Source: Oceanicoccus sp. (lineage in GTDB: Bacteria; Pseudomonadota; Gammaproteobacteria; Pseudomonadales; Dasaniaceae). Taken from it: a DNA stretch of 64,000 bases. A program made the translations under genes and the position numbers. The DNA is taken from assembly GCF_029238675.1 (NCBI RefSeq), contig NZ_JAQWFR010000002.1, forward strand, positions 124,001 through 188,000, given 5' to 3'. Below are positions 25,628-34,706 of this stretch, one piece after another (position 1 is the first letter of the stretch; every line of letters starts with the position of its first letter). The notes under the pieces are model-generated. The model searched no databases. It had not been told where the DNA came from and saw only the letters and a list, made by a program, of their open reading frames with translations.

Positions 25628-25861
25628 ATGCCAGTGACCAGTCCCACAGAACTAGAGCAACTCAAACAGCAGTTATTTGACCTGCAATCCCAAGTAGCCT
25701 TCCAGGAAGATACCCTGCAAGACCTAAATGATATCGTTACCCGGCAGCAGCAACAGATTGAAAACCTCCACGAACTTTGTAAAAGCCAAAAGTCTCAACT
25801 GGAGTTGATGACAGAAGAGATGGGTGGTGCCCAGGTCGATGAGAAACCACCACATTATTGA
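25628..25861 (+). CDS. slyX: SlyX family protein
   Basis: 77 residues from ATG 25628; a TTG just before it is in frame but unlikely. It is a coiled coil (LEQLKQQLFDLQSQVAFQEDTLQDLNDIVTRQQQQIENL) ending in the diagnostic PPHY. The SlyX function is unknown. It is usually near slyD or fkpA, neither of which is present. Confidence 0.9.
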   Translation: MPVTSPTELEQLKQQLFDLQSQVAFQEDTLQDLNDIVTRQQQQIENLHELCKSQKSQLELMTEEMGGAQVDEKPPHY

Positions 25862-26065
25862 GCCCCGTTGATTGAGACTTAGCCAGACTGGTCTACACTG
25901 TCCTGATGCGGTAGGTGTTTGAGTCGTTAATAAAAACAATCGGGCTGTCTGTAGTGCGTTATTGTTTAATAAACAACCTATAAATCTGGACGTAAAGCAG
26001 AGGAATTGCAAAAGGGTACGGTTGGCACGGTCTTATCCGTAAAACCATCCCTTAGAGTGTATTGA

Positions 26066-26677
26066 ATGTCGAATACCGATTTCAACGAAGATATTAGAGA
26101 TGGAATTCAAGAGGTGACCAATGTTGCGGTTGGCGAGGCTGCAGATAAGATCGCACGCAGTTTCTCCACCTTCGTTAATATCCCCATCCCCAGTGTTCAT
26201 TTGTTAGATGCCGTTGATGTCAGTATGGCCCTCAGTGCCATTGAGCAGAATGAGCGAGTGACCGCTGTCACTCAGCCGTTTTTTGGTAGTGGTATTAGCG
26301 GTGAGGCGCTGCTTATTTTTACTGATGCCAGTATGAGTGAGTTATCCCAATTAATGGGTTACCAGTCGATGGTGGGCGATGATCACCAGCAGGTTGAGCA
26401 CGTGCTGGAAATGGCCTCACTGCTGAACGGTTCTTGTATACACGGCATCTGCGCACAGTTGGATATCAGCGTACTGCTAAAACATCCCACTTTATTAGGC
26501 CAGCATAGAGCCCTGAGCGATATACTTCGTCACTCGGACTTTCCCTGGGATCAAACACTGGCCATTGAATTAAATTATGCCTTTGAAGATTACAGCATTA
26601 CCTGTGACTTAATTATTTTGTTTCATGAAGGATCACTGGCGTCCCTGTTCCGGCAGGTGAATTTTTTACTGGATTAG
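26066..26677 (+). CDS. CheC-like (chemotaxis phosphatase family) protein
   Basis: 203 residues. The N-terminal helix carries the CheC phosphatase motif D-x3-E-x2-N (D12, E16, N19 in DGIQEVTNVAVGEAADKI). The second copy (VLEMASLLNGSCIHGI) keeps Glu but has Ser in place of Asn, so at most one active centre is intact. CheC/CheX/FliY proteins dephosphorylate CheY-P. No chemotaxis genes are adjacent. The diguanylate cyclase starts 17 bp downstream, so the pair may form a signalling unit in which this protein acts on a receiver. Confidence 0.72.
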   Translation: MSNTDFNEDIRDGIQEVTNVAVGEAADKIARSFSTFVNIPIPSVHLLDAVDVSMALSAIEQNERVTAVTQPFFGSGISGEALLIFTDASMSELSQLMGYQSMVGDDHQQVEHVLEMASLLNGSCIHGICAQLDISVLLKHPTLLGQHRALSDILRHSDFPWDQTLAIELNYAFEDYSITCDLIILFHEGSLASLFRQVNFLLD

Positions 26678-26694
26678 AAATCACTTGGCAATTT

Positions 26695-27648
26695 ATGGAA
26701 ACACCTAATTTTCAGGATTTGCATTGGCTATTGGATATTATCCAGAGCACGGATATCGGCATTGTGGTAATCGATAAAAATTTTAACATTGAAATTTTTA
26801 ATCGCTTTATGCAGGTGCACAGCGATATTGGCCCGGAAGATGCGATAGAAACCAGCATCTTTGACTTATTTCCCTATCTTGAAGATGACTGGTTTAAGCG
26901 CCGGGTTAACACTGTGTTTGAGTTGGGTATTTCGGTTTATACCACGTGGGAACAGCGTGACAATGTTTTCGATTTCCCCCTCAAGCTGCCCATCCATTAT
27001 GAAACCCAGATGATGTACCAAAACACCACTTTTATTCCGCTGCGCTCTGCCGCGGATGCAGTCGAGAAAGTGGGTATTGTCGTTTACGATGTAACTGACA
27101 ATGCAGTTAACCGCGGCAAGCTGGAGTCAGCCAAAGATGAACTGCTGCGCCTAAGCCGTACCGATAAACTGACTACACTGTGGAATCGTGGTTACTGGGA
27201 AGAGCGGATGATCGATGAGTTTAAGCGTAATCAACGCAGCGCTCATCAAACTGCGTTGGTTATGTTTGATATTGATCATTTTAAAAATATCAATGATACC
27301 TATGGCCATCAGGTAGGTGATGATGCGATTCGCATGGTAGCCAAACTATTTTTAGAAAATTCCCGCGATGTCGATATTTGTGGTCGCTATGGCGGTGAAG
27401 AATTTGTGGTGCTACTGCCTGAAACCGATACAGAAGGCGCCAAAATCTACAGTGAACGCTTGCGCAAAACTATTGAAGAGACCATCGTTCGTTCACAAGG
27501 CGAATCAGTTAATTTCACCATCAGTTTGGGTATTGCCGTTTTAGATGAGCAAACCAAATTACCAACGGACTGGATAGTTAATGCTGATAAAGCACTGTAT
27601 AAATCCAAACAGAGTGGCCGCAACCAAACCCGTGTGTTTGAGGGTTAA
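26695..27648 (+). CDS. diguanylate cyclase, PAS-GGDEF
   Basis: 317 residues. An N-terminal PAS-like sensor (about 10-130, DIGIVVIDKNFNIEIFNRFM) is followed by a GGDEF domain (about 150-315). The active site is GGEEF at 233-237, and an inhibitory I-site RDVD (224-227) lies five residues before it. It makes c-di-GMP from GTP with product inhibition. There are no transmembrane segments, so it is cytosolic. It is coupled to the CheC-like gene. The PilZ protein at 9.5 kb is a possible receptor, though not linked. Confidence 0.92.
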   Translation: METPNFQDLHWLLDIIQSTDIGIVVIDKNFNIEIFNRFMQVHSDIGPEDAIETSIFDLFPYLEDDWFKRRVNTVFELGISVYTTWEQRDNVFDFPLKLPIHYETQMMYQNTTFIPLRSAADAVEKVGIVVYDVTDNAVNRGKLESAKDELLRLSRTDKLTTLWNRGYWEERMIDEFKRNQRSAHQTALVMFDIDHFKNINDTYGHQVGDDAIRMVAKLFLENSRDVDICGRYGGEEFVVLLPETDTEGAKIYSERLRKTIEETIVRSQGESVNFTISLGIAVLDEQTKLPTDWIVNADKALYKSKQSGRNQTRVFEG

Positions 27649-27674
27649 TTCAGCTTCTTTCATTTTCGCCTGCG

Positions 27675-27773
27675 CGCATTGCTGTCCGGGATAATCCTTC
27701 TTGTGTAATCTACCCCCGACTCCTCAGCGGGGATGCTTAACCAACCCATGACCTATATCCCGAACAGCCATGC
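27675..27773. mobile_element. family C MITE-like element, copy 1
   Basis: The ends are CGCATTGCTGTCCGGGATA (left) and TATATCCCGAACAGCCATGC (right), an imperfect terminal inverted repeat enclosing about 60 bp. The left 35 bases closely match the reverse complement of 41260-41294, so this is a dispersed element. No coding capacity. Confidence 0.65.
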
Positions 27774-27872
27774 ACCTTCACCAGAATGACCAGCTGATCA
27801 TTCCTTAAAATGAATTATAAAAAAACAAACTGTTATAAGCTTATATGTTTTATTTATAACTAATTGATTTTA

Positions 27873-27902
27873 TTGGATTTTTAACCCGCTATACAGTATA
27901 GT
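27873..27902 (+). promoter_or_regulatory. possible cysH promoter with dyad over the -10 box
   Basis: TTGGAT (27873-27878) and TATAGT (27897-27902) are 18 bp apart. The odd palindrome CTATAC-A-GTATAG (27889-27901) overlaps the -10 box and could be an operator. The regulator is unknown. Confidence 0.3.
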
Positions 27903-27954
27903 CGCCAACCTTGTTTAGGCCTGATGGGCTCGAATAACATCAATTTAAGACACT

Positions 27955-28593
27955 GTGAGCGGCATGAGTTTAGATCTTGATACATTAAATCAGCAGTTAA
28001 AGGGCCTATCCCCCGTGGAGATCGTCCAATGGGCCACGGGCCTTGGTAAGCAAGTGATTGCCACTACCAGCTTTGCTCCCAATGCTGCCGCTATGCTGAA
28101 TGTGGTGGTTGAGGCGGATAACAGTATTCCTGTGGTTTGGGTCGATAGCGGTTATAACGTCCCCGATACCTACCGCGTGGCTGAAGTGATTATGGATAAG
28201 CTAAAGCCCAATATGCAGATTTATATTCCCCAGTGGACCGCCGAGCGTCGCAACGCGATTATGGGGGGTATACCGCATCCGGATGATGATCCCGAAGTAC
28301 ATGAAGAGTTTACCCGTCAGGTGAAGTTAGAACCGTTTCAAAAAGCGCTAGATGATTTAGCCCCTGAAGTCTGGATTAGTGGCATTCGCCGTGAAGAGAC
28401 AGAGTTCAGAAAAAGCCTGGATATTCTTTCTTACGATAACCGCGGTATTTTAAAAGTAGCGCCGTTTTTCTATTGGAGTGAAGAGCAGGTGCAAGATTAT
28501 ATGGACAGTAATGAGTTACCTAGCTGCCGCCATTATTTTGATCCCACCAAAGTTGAAGACGGCCGCGAGTGCGGTTTGCACACCTCAGCGTAG
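27955..28593 (+). CDS. cysH: phosphoadenylyl-sulfate reductase (thioredoxin)
   Basis: 212 residues from GTG 27955 (ATG 27964 is an alternative). Motifs are TTSFAPNAAAML (P-loop-like SxGK region variant), WVDSGYNVPDTYR, WISGIRREETEFR and the C-terminal catalytic E-C-G-L-H (Cys206). The Cys-Cys pairs that bind 4Fe-4S in APS reductases are absent, so this is a PAPS-type enzyme making sulfite with thioredoxin. No other assimilatory sulfur genes are adjacent. Confidence 0.9.
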   Translation: MSGMSLDLDTLNQQLKGLSPVEIVQWATGLGKQVIATTSFAPNAAAMLNVVVEADNSIPVVWVDSGYNVPDTYRVAEVIMDKLKPNMQIYIPQWTAERRNAIMGGIPHPDDDPEVHEEFTRQVKLEPFQKALDDLAPEVWISGIRREETEFRKSLDILSYDNRGILKVAPFFYWSEEQVQDYMDSNELPSCRHYFDPTKVEDGRECGLHTSA

Positions 28594-28610
28594 CCCGTCA
28601 TACCCAAACC

Positions 28611-28643
28611 CCCGTCATTCCCGCCTTCGCGGGAATGACGGGG
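28611..28643. repeat. family B ends fused as a hairpin, after cysH
   Basis: The arms CCGTCATTCCCGC and GCGGGAATGACGG pair around a short CTTC loop. This is a minimal family B palindrome between the convergent cysH and batD, and could block read-through both ways, though it has no T run. Confidence 0.7.
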
Positions 28644-28649
28644 TGGGGG

Positions 28650-30350
28650 TTAATTTGAATATAGTGGTTTTAAACCAGCAGCCTTGGTGCTTTTGTTTTT
28701 CCCATTTTCCCTGACCAACTTAATCACCGACAACAAACTTTCCCCATGCCAACCACTACTATCCTGCTGATTGCCGTAAAGTACGTTGTCCAACTGCGCT
28801 AAGGCTGTATTTAAAGAGGGGTGGTCACTCTGCGCCTGGATATCTTGCAGGCTTTGAATATTCTGTTCTGGCCAGTAGGCTCTGGCCCAATTTACTAAGG
28901 CTGTACGTACTTCGTGAATATCATTATCCCTACAGGTTTGCGATAACAGCCCAAATGTTTGTTGCTCGGATAAAGATTTTGCTACTACAGAATCCTCCTG
29001 AACAACGTCTATAGTTCCCTTACTTTTTAACTGCCACCAAAGATAAAGCGTAAGCAGCCAAGCCAAAGCAAAGCCCGCGGCAACAACTTGCCAGAGTAAG
29101 TTATCGGCGGTTTGTGAATCCGCAGAGACGGTTGAGACCTTGGCGGCAGTTAGGCTGTGATCCATAGCCAGTGGTGTGCTATTGCCCTGTGTGCCATTTA
29201 GAGCCGGTTTTACCAAGAGTGTGCTTGCAGGAATAACCGCTTCCTGCATTTTATTGCGCTTGGTATCCCACCATTGCAGGCGTATTTCAGGAAGAGTGAT
29301 TTCCCCTTCACGGGTAGGAATAATCGCGGCGCTATCGGCTCTTGAAGAGAGGCTGCCTTTATCCGTGACGGAAGTTTCGCTGCTGCCTTTATCCGGATAA
29401 AACTTGGCGCCCTCAATGGGGCTAAAGCTTAAAGGGGGTAATTGCGAATCTAATAAACCGTCTGCTTCAATTGTGATGGTGCGAGTAATTGAATCGCCAA
29501 CATAAATGTTACCGGGGCTATTGCTCCAGGTTTCGATTAACTTAACTGACTTGGCGGGTAACCATGTATCACCGCTAAAGCTGGGAGGGGGCGCTTTGAC
29601 TTTAATTTTATGTTGCTGGGTCATTTTTCTTATACGCTTACCTTGGCCGGGTAAACTAAATGCCGAGCGACGAGCCATCGCCTCATTGGCACTAAACATC
29701 ATTTCAGGAATAATAAAATCGCCAGTTTCCTGTGGGTAAATCGCATAGCGTAATTCATGGACGCGGTAGGGTGAATTTTGAATACGACGCTGAAAAGAGT
29801 TTTGTCCCAGCTTTTCCATAGCGGCATTATCAAATTCCGGCTCGGTGATATTCATATTATCCAATTGCACCGATTGAAAAATTCGCAGAGTAAAAATAAT
29901 CTGCTGCTGAACATAAACACTACTGGTATCCACTTCCGATTCCAGAAAAACCGGCTCAAGCGTTCCGCCGGGGGTAGGGATGCTGGGTTGTACACTGATT
30001 GAAATGGGCTGGGTGCGTTGGCCGTCCACATTAATAGCAGGAATCTCAAGCCGGCCTTTGCGCTTGGGCATTAGGGTGATTACCCATTCCGTCCACGATT
30101 CTGATTTACCATTGCGAATCATATGGCGACTGCTTTGGCTATTGCCTAAAACATAAAAGCTGGTTTTAACAGGGTTAAGGTCCGGGCCGGTATAGGAGCC
30201 ACCGTCATTAATGCGTATTGTTAGCGTCAGGGTGTCATCAATGGCAATCACACTGCGGTCGATACTGGCTATAGGTACCGCAGCCATAGTGGTTCCGATC
30301 ATAGTAAAGATAATAAAAGTGATGGCTGCTATAGAGCGCTGCATTACCAC
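28650..30350 (-). CDS. batD: BatD family protein
   Basis: 566 residues: a signal peptide (MVMQRSIAAITFIIFTMIGTTMAA), a long periplasmic beta-rich region of repeated Ig-like domains (BatD/DUF7939-type), a transmembrane segment near residues 420-440 (LLWQVVAAGFALAWLLTLYLWW), and a cytoplasmic tail with RTALVNWARAYWP. BatD is the membrane subunit of the Bat (Bacteroides aerotolerance-like) complex. It ends the moxR operon and overlaps the batB/C gene by 7 nt. Confidence 0.87.
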   Translation of the reverse strand: MVMQRSIAAITFIIFTMIGTTMAAVPIASIDRSVIAIDDTLTLTIRINDGGSYTGPDLNPVKTSFYVLGNSQSSRHMIRNGKSESWTEWVITLMPKRKGRLEIPAINVDGQRTQPISISVQPSIPTPGGTLEPVFLESEVDTSSVYVQQQIIFTLRIFQSVQLDNMNITEPEFDNAAMEKLGQNSFQRRIQNSPYRVHELRYAIYPQETGDFIIPEMMFSANEAMARRSAFSLPGQGKRIRKMTQQHKIKVKAPPPSFSGDTWLPAKSVKLIETWSNSPGNIYVGDSITRTITIEADGLLDSQLPPLSFSPIEGAKFYPDKGSSETSVTDKGSLSSRADSAAIIPTREGEITLPEIRLQWWDTKRNKMQEAVIPASTLLVKPALNGTQGNSTPLAMDHSLTAAKVSTVSADSQTADNLLWQVVAAGFALAWLLTLYLWWQLKSKGTIDVVQEDSVVAKSLSEQQTFGLLSQTCRDNDIHEVRTALVNWARAYWPEQNIQSLQDIQAQSDHPSLNTALAQLDNVLYGNQQDSSGWHGESLLSVIKLVRENGKNKSTKAAGLKPLYSN

Positions 30351-32191
30351 TGTGGTTGCTCCCGTTGCGTTTCGCCCTGTTGTTGGCGAACTTTTGATTC
30401 ATGGTTAAATTTGCGACGTAGCAGGCCGGAGGGGTCATCGGGTATTTGGCGTAACCACTGCTCCATAGCTTGCTTTTGTTGCTGGCTTTGCTGATCTTGC
30501 TCTGAGGCTTGAGCTTGCTGCTGCTCGCTTTGCTCTTGTTCCTGTTTTTCTTGCTGTGCCTGCTGCTGTTCTCTTTGCTGTTTTTCTTCTTCAGATTCTT
30601 CGGCGTTTTGTTGTTCGCTATTTTGCTCTGACCCTTGCTTTTCTGACCTTTGCTTTTCCTTATCGCCTTGCTGATTCTGTTCGGATTGCTGGTCGCTTTC
30701 CTGTTGTTCACCGTCTTGATTCTGTTGGTCGCCTTGCTGCTGATCCTGCTGCTCCGAATCCTGTTTTTCCTGATCGGACTCTTCGCCATTATCAGAGGAT
30801 TGTTGCTGTTGTTGTTCTTGTTGTTCCTTAAGCTGCTCCAGTAGCTCTTTATTAAATTGAGCATCTTCCATATCGGGTCTTTGCCCCAAGGCTTTATCAT
30901 AGGCCTCTATGGCTTCATCTAGTTTGCCGGCTTTAGCTAAAGCATTACCACGGTTGTAATGGCTGGTAGCGGTATCTTGCTGGGCAAATTGTTTGGCGGC
31001 ATTGTCAAAATTACCGGCCTGATAGTTGGCGCTGGCTTTCCATTGATTATCTTTAAATAAACCGGCGGCGGTTTTGGCATCGCCATTGTGTAAGGCTTTA
31101 GCCGCTTGCTGGTCAGGGCGTTCCCAGAGGTCTTGCCACTCAAAGGCGTGGCTGGTTTGTGGTTGAGCCAGTATCAACAGTGGTAAAACCAATAACCAAC
31201 CACGACGAAAGGCCAGCAGGGCCAGAGGTAGTAATGCCAGAATCAACAGGGGACCACGATCATGCCACTGATCAAACTCTCTCTCGGTAAGCACGGTATT
31301 ATCTTCTAACTCAGTGGTCAGCTTGGGTAACAGAAAGCCCACATCATTATCGTTTAAACTGATATCGGCATAGCGACCCTTATTATGTTTTGCCAATTCC
31401 TCTAACCGCGAGCGTTGCAATTGCGGCACAATAATATTGCCACCGTCATCTTTAAGAAAGCCGGATTTAGCCGGTATCGGTGCACCATCGGGAGTGCCTA
31501 CCCCCATAATTGATAACTCATAGCCGCTGCGACTAAGCAGGTTATCAATATCATCAACATCGCTTTCAGTAACACCGTCGGTAATTAATAAAACACGGCC
31601 ATTAGTGGCGCCGGCATTTTTAAACAATTGTTTGGCGAGTTTAAGTGCGCCAACAGGGTCGCTGCCAAACACCGGCATCATTCCCGGCGATAGGGCAGGG
31701 GTTAGATTGGCAATCGTTGGGTTATCGTCGGTTAATGGCGATACGATATGGGCATCACCGGAATAAGCGATTAAGGCCGTTAGACCCTCATCACGCTGCG
31801 CTAAAATATCAAGAATCTTATGGCGTGCCCTGACTAAGCGTGAGGGCTTAATGTCTTCCGCCAGCATAGAGAGTGATAGATCCAACACGACAACCAGCGC
31901 ATCCTGTTTTTTATGGATAGGCTGGGGTAGTTTGGTCCAGGTGGGCCCTGCCATGGCAATAGCAGCAATAATCCAGGCCAGTAATAAAAGAAGCCAGGGC
32001 CAGCGCGCGGTTTTTTTACTGCCACCATCAATAAGGTGGTCTAGCAACTGTGGGTTGATTGCCCCGCGCCAATTAACGGCACTACTTTTTTGTCGCCAGA
32101 AAAAAAGCACAAGCATAGTGGCGGGAATGATGGCCAATAACCATTCAGGCCGCAAAAAATGAAACTGATCAATAACTAGCGGTTCAATCAT
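30344..32191 (-). CDS. batB: BatB/BatC fusion: VWA domain plus TPR plus Gln/Glu-rich tail
   Basis: 615 residues. Transmembrane segments lie at about 12-28 and 60-77, and the VWA domain has the MIDAS motif DLSLS (VVLDLSLSMLAEDIKPSRL). Two more hydrophobic stretches near 310-345 precede TPR repeats (HYNRGNALAKAGKLDEAIEAYDKAL). The tail of about 150 residues is almost only Gln, Glu, Ser, Asp and Lys before a final WLRQIPDDPSGLLRRKF motif. BatB and BatC are separate in many bacteria; here they are fused. It overlaps batA by 4 nt (ATGA). The low-complexity tail is probably disordered. Confidence 0.87.
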   Translation of the reverse strand: MIEPLVIDQFHFLRPEWLLAIIPATMLVLFFWRQKSSAVNWRGAINPQLLDHLIDGGSKKTARWPWLLLLLAWIIAAIAMAGPTWTKLPQPIHKKQDALVVVLDLSLSMLAEDIKPSRLVRARHKILDILAQRDEGLTALIAYSGDAHIVSPLTDDNPTIANLTPALSPGMMPVFGSDPVGALKLAKQLFKNAGATNGRVLLITDGVTESDVDDIDNLLSRSGYELSIMGVGTPDGAPIPAKSGFLKDDGGNIIVPQLQRSRLEELAKHNKGRYADISLNDNDVGFLLPKLTTELEDNTVLTEREFDQWHDRGPLLILALLPLALLAFRRGWLLVLPLLILAQPQTSHAFEWQDLWERPDQQAAKALHNGDAKTAAGLFKDNQWKASANYQAGNFDNAAKQFAQQDTATSHYNRGNALAKAGKLDEAIEAYDKALGQRPDMEDAQFNKELLEQLKEQQEQQQQQSSDNGEESDQEKQDSEQQDQQQGDQQNQDGEQQESDQQSEQNQQGDKEKQRSEKQGSEQNSEQQNAEESEEEKQQREQQQAQQEKQEQEQSEQQQAQASEQDQQSQQQKQAMEQWLRQIPDDPSGLLRRKFNHESKVRQQQGETQREQPQW

Positions 32192-33237
32192 GATGACTTC
32201 TGCGCTGATAACGGTTTATTAGTCAGGCTTGACCACCAGAATTGCCATGGCAATAAGCCCAGTGCTAATAAACCACTTAAACCCAAAGCAAAAGCCAGTG
32301 GCCAATAAAATAGGGCTTTTTGTGGTCTAAAGGTTTCCTGCTTGTCTTCTACTGGTTCCAGTTCATCAAGAATGCGGTAGATCTCTAACAGTTGTTCCGG
32401 GTTGCGGGCACGAAAGTATTTGCCGCCAGTTAGATCGGCAATCTCTTGCAGTGTTTTTTCGTCGAGATCAGCAGAAGGGTTCACCCGACGAGAACCAAAG
32501 CTGCTACCAAAAATACCTTTGGTGATCATCTCATCAGCACCCACACCGACGGTGTAAATAACAATATTATTTTCGGCGGCCAGTTTGGCTGCGGGTATGG
32601 GTTTAACTTCACCGCCGTTATTTTGGCCATCTGTGAGTAAAACCATCACATGGCGATCACCGGGGCGGTCGCGTAAGCGTTTGACGGATAAACCAATCGC
32701 ATCGCCTATAGCGGTATTCTGCTCACCGGCAAAACCAATTTGCGCTTCTTTCATAAAGCGTTGCACAGTGGTGCGGTCAAAGGTCAGTGGGGCTTGTACA
32801 TAGGCTTGGCTACCAAATAACACTAAGCCTAAGCGGTCGCCTTTACGACGCTGGATAAAGTCATTAAGGACAGCTTTAACCGCAATAATACGTTCCGCTT
32901 GCTCACCACGGACCACCATATCTTCAATTTTCATACTGCCGGAAAGGTCGACGGCAAGTAATAGGTCACGACCACTGGCGGGTAAGCTAACGGGGTCGCC
33001 TATCCATGTGGGGCCGGAGGCGGCGGCAATTAAACCGCACCAGATTAAAGCCAAAGAACTCAGTCGTAGTTTGCGTTGATTAATAGAGCTGGTGGTTTGT
33101 TGCTCTAAGCCGGATAGCTCACTATAAAAAGGAACTCTAACAGCTGCCTGCTGTTGTCTGGCTTTGGGTAACATCCAAAAGGCCAGCAAGGGAAGGGGTA
33201 ATAGATAAATTACCCAAGGCAATTCAAAAGTCAGCAT
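32188..33237 (-). CDS. batA: BatA family VWA-domain membrane protein
   Basis: 349 residues: an N-terminal aerotolerance-type transmembrane region (about 5-22 and 58-75), a VWA domain with MIDAS DLSGS (LAVDLSGSMKIEDM) and TDG (VLLTDGQNNGGE), and a C-terminal transmembrane segment near 310-330. It works with MoxR AAA ATPases in envelope maturation or stress tolerance. It overlaps DUF4381 by 7 nt. Confidence 0.9.
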   Translation of the reverse strand: MLTFELPWVIYLLPLPLLAFWMLPKARQQQAAVRVPFYSELSGLEQQTTSSINQRKLRLSSLALIWCGLIAAASGPTWIGDPVSLPASGRDLLLAVDLSGSMKIEDMVVRGEQAERIIAVKAVLNDFIQRRKGDRLGLVLFGSQAYVQAPLTFDRTTVQRFMKEAQIGFAGEQNTAIGDAIGLSVKRLRDRPGDRHVMVLLTDGQNNGGEVKPIPAAKLAAENNIVIYTVGVGADEMITKGIFGSSFGSRRVNPSADLDEKTLQEIADLTGGKYFRARNPEQLLEIYRILDELEPVEDKQETFRPQKALFYWPLAFALGLSGLLALGLLPWQFWWSSLTNKPLSAQKSS

Positions 33238-33719
33238 GACGGTTGGGCACTCCGTCGTATATCGTGGTTTTTAATCCATTGTTCGGCGACTTTTTCTAGC
33301 TCTGTGATATTGAGGTCAGTGACGGTTGGAGCATAGGGCCCATCAAGCAAAGCCTTGGCAGCGCCTTGGCTAAAGTCGGTGCTATTGCCGCTGGTATCTA
33401 AAAAGGCTAGCCACTGTTGACCACTTAAGCCAGCAATATCAAAACTTGGTTTGGCAGCTATGGCAGTTTGCTTAAGTAGCCGATTTAACTGCTGCAGATA
33501 ATCTACAGGATTTTGTTGTTCCAGTGTGGCTAGCTGCTGTAGAGCGTATTTACGATAACGGTTGCGCTGGATATGGTTGCGCCAGTAAATAATCAAGGTA
33601 GCTAGCAGGGCAACGATAAGAATCAACAATAGCCACCAACCTGGCGCAGGCGGCCAGGCACTTATTGCTTCCGGTAAATGTATATCACGTAACTGTGTGA
33701 GTGGATCTTGCTCGGGCAT
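33231..33719 (-). CDS. DUF4381 family protein
   Basis: 162 residues: an N-terminal LRDIHLPEAISAWPPAPGWW motif, one transmembrane segment (WWLLLILIVALLATLIIYW, about 29-47) and a cytoplasmic helical domain (LNRLLKQTAIAA, GLSGQQWLAFLD). DUF4381 proteins are constant members of moxR-bat operons. Function unknown. It lies 2 bp from the DUF58 gene. Confidence 0.9.
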   Translation of the reverse strand: MPEQDPLTQLRDIHLPEAISAWPPAPGWWLLLILIVALLATLIIYWRNHIQRNRYRKYALQQLATLEQQNPVDYLQQLNRLLKQTAIAAKPSFDIAGLSGQQWLAFLDTSGNSTDFSQGAAKALLDGPYAPTVTDLNITELEKVAEQWIKNHDIRRSAQPSC

Positions 33720-33721
33720 AA

Positions 33722-34693
33722 CTAACGTTTTACTCCTGTTGCGGTGCCATAATAGCGGAGTAAATGTTGTAGCGGTGCTTGCTCGGTAGAAACTTCGATG
33801 AGAGGAATACCCAGTTTGCCCAGTTGTTGTTTTAGCTCTTGTTGTTTGTCTTCAAAATGTTGCGTGTAGTTTTGTTGGGCTATATGACTGCCGGTATGGA
33901 TTTGGCTGCGTTGGTTGCCATCGGTGACGGTATATTGGCCGGGCGGCGGTAATTGTTTTTCCAGCGGGTCATAAATGTAGAGGGCGGTGATCTCACAGTG
34001 ACGGGATAGCTGATGTAAATGTTTAAGCACGTCTCCATCATTAAAACCGGCGAAGTCGCTAATGATATAAATGGTACTGCCAGGCCTGGCGATACGCCGT
34101 AACTCAATCAATGATTCTTCCAAACGCTGAGCGGAAGATACTTCAAGCTCGCTGTCTTTCGTCAGGGCCTGATTAAATTCCAGCATCAAATGAATCAAGG
34201 CTAAAGCGGATTGCCGGCTGCGGCGGGGACGTATTTCCTGTTGCCGACTATTGCCAAAGACTAAACCACCGACACGGTCGCTATTCTGCAAACCTGACCA
34301 GGCGATTAGGGCGCCAAGATAGCAGGCCATCACTGATTTAAAACAGGTCTTGCTGCCAAAGAACATGGATTGCCGTTGGTCGGTGACCACCAGCATGGGG
34401 CGTTCCCGTTCTTCTTGAAATAGTTTGGTATAAGCTTTGCCGCTGCGAGCTGTGACTCGCCAATCAATGGTGCGAATATCATCACCGGCCTGATAAGCTC
34501 GGACTTCTTCAAAGTCGATACCGCGACCACGGAAATTAGTTTTGTTGGGGCCTGCCAAAAGGCTCAGTGCTTTGCGGCGCTGTTGTAGTTTTAAGTCCTT
34601 GGCGGAAAAACGGGCGCTAATCATATCGTCAAGGTCGATATAAGCACCGCTTAAACGTTGTTCCAATCGGTTTTTATGGGTTGTTATGGCCAT
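33722..34693 (-). CDS. DUF58 domain protein
   Basis: 323 residues with the DUF58 core (GRGIDFEEVRAYQAGDDIRTIDWRVTARSGKAYTK) and a VWA-like fold (LVVTDQRQSMFFGSK). It has no transmembrane segment. DUF58 proteins are partners of MoxR ATPases. It is tightly spaced in the operon, 13 bp after moxR. Confidence 0.9.
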   Translation of the reverse strand: MAITTHKNRLEQRLSGAYIDLDDMISARFSAKDLKLQQRRKALSLLAGPNKTNFRGRGIDFEEVRAYQAGDDIRTIDWRVTARSGKAYTKLFQEERERPMLVVTDQRQSMFFGSKTCFKSVMACYLGALIAWSGLQNSDRVGGLVFGNSRQQEIRPRRSRQSALALIHLMLEFNQALTKDSELEVSSAQRLEESLIELRRIARPGSTIYIISDFAGFNDGDVLKHLHQLSRHCEITALYIYDPLEKQLPPPGQYTVTDGNQRSQIHTGSHIAQQNYTQHFEDKQQELKQQLGKLGIPLIEVSTEQAPLQHLLRYYGTATGVKR

Positions 34694-34706
34694 TGAGCGA
34701 GAGCCT

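Larger units (their letters stand above)
27649..27954. other. intergenic region before cysH
   Basis: These 306 bp contain no gene. They hold a family C palindromic element (27675-27773), an AT-rich stretch at 27810-27880, and a 13-bp dyad over a possible -10 box before cysH. Confidence 0.6.

Noticed and set aside
30238-30900. 220-codon open frame antisense-like within the batB/C Gln-rich region
   Set aside because: It is a frame shadow of the CAA/CAG/GAA-rich tail; the composition is Lys/Ser/Asn low complexity and there is no ribosome binding site.
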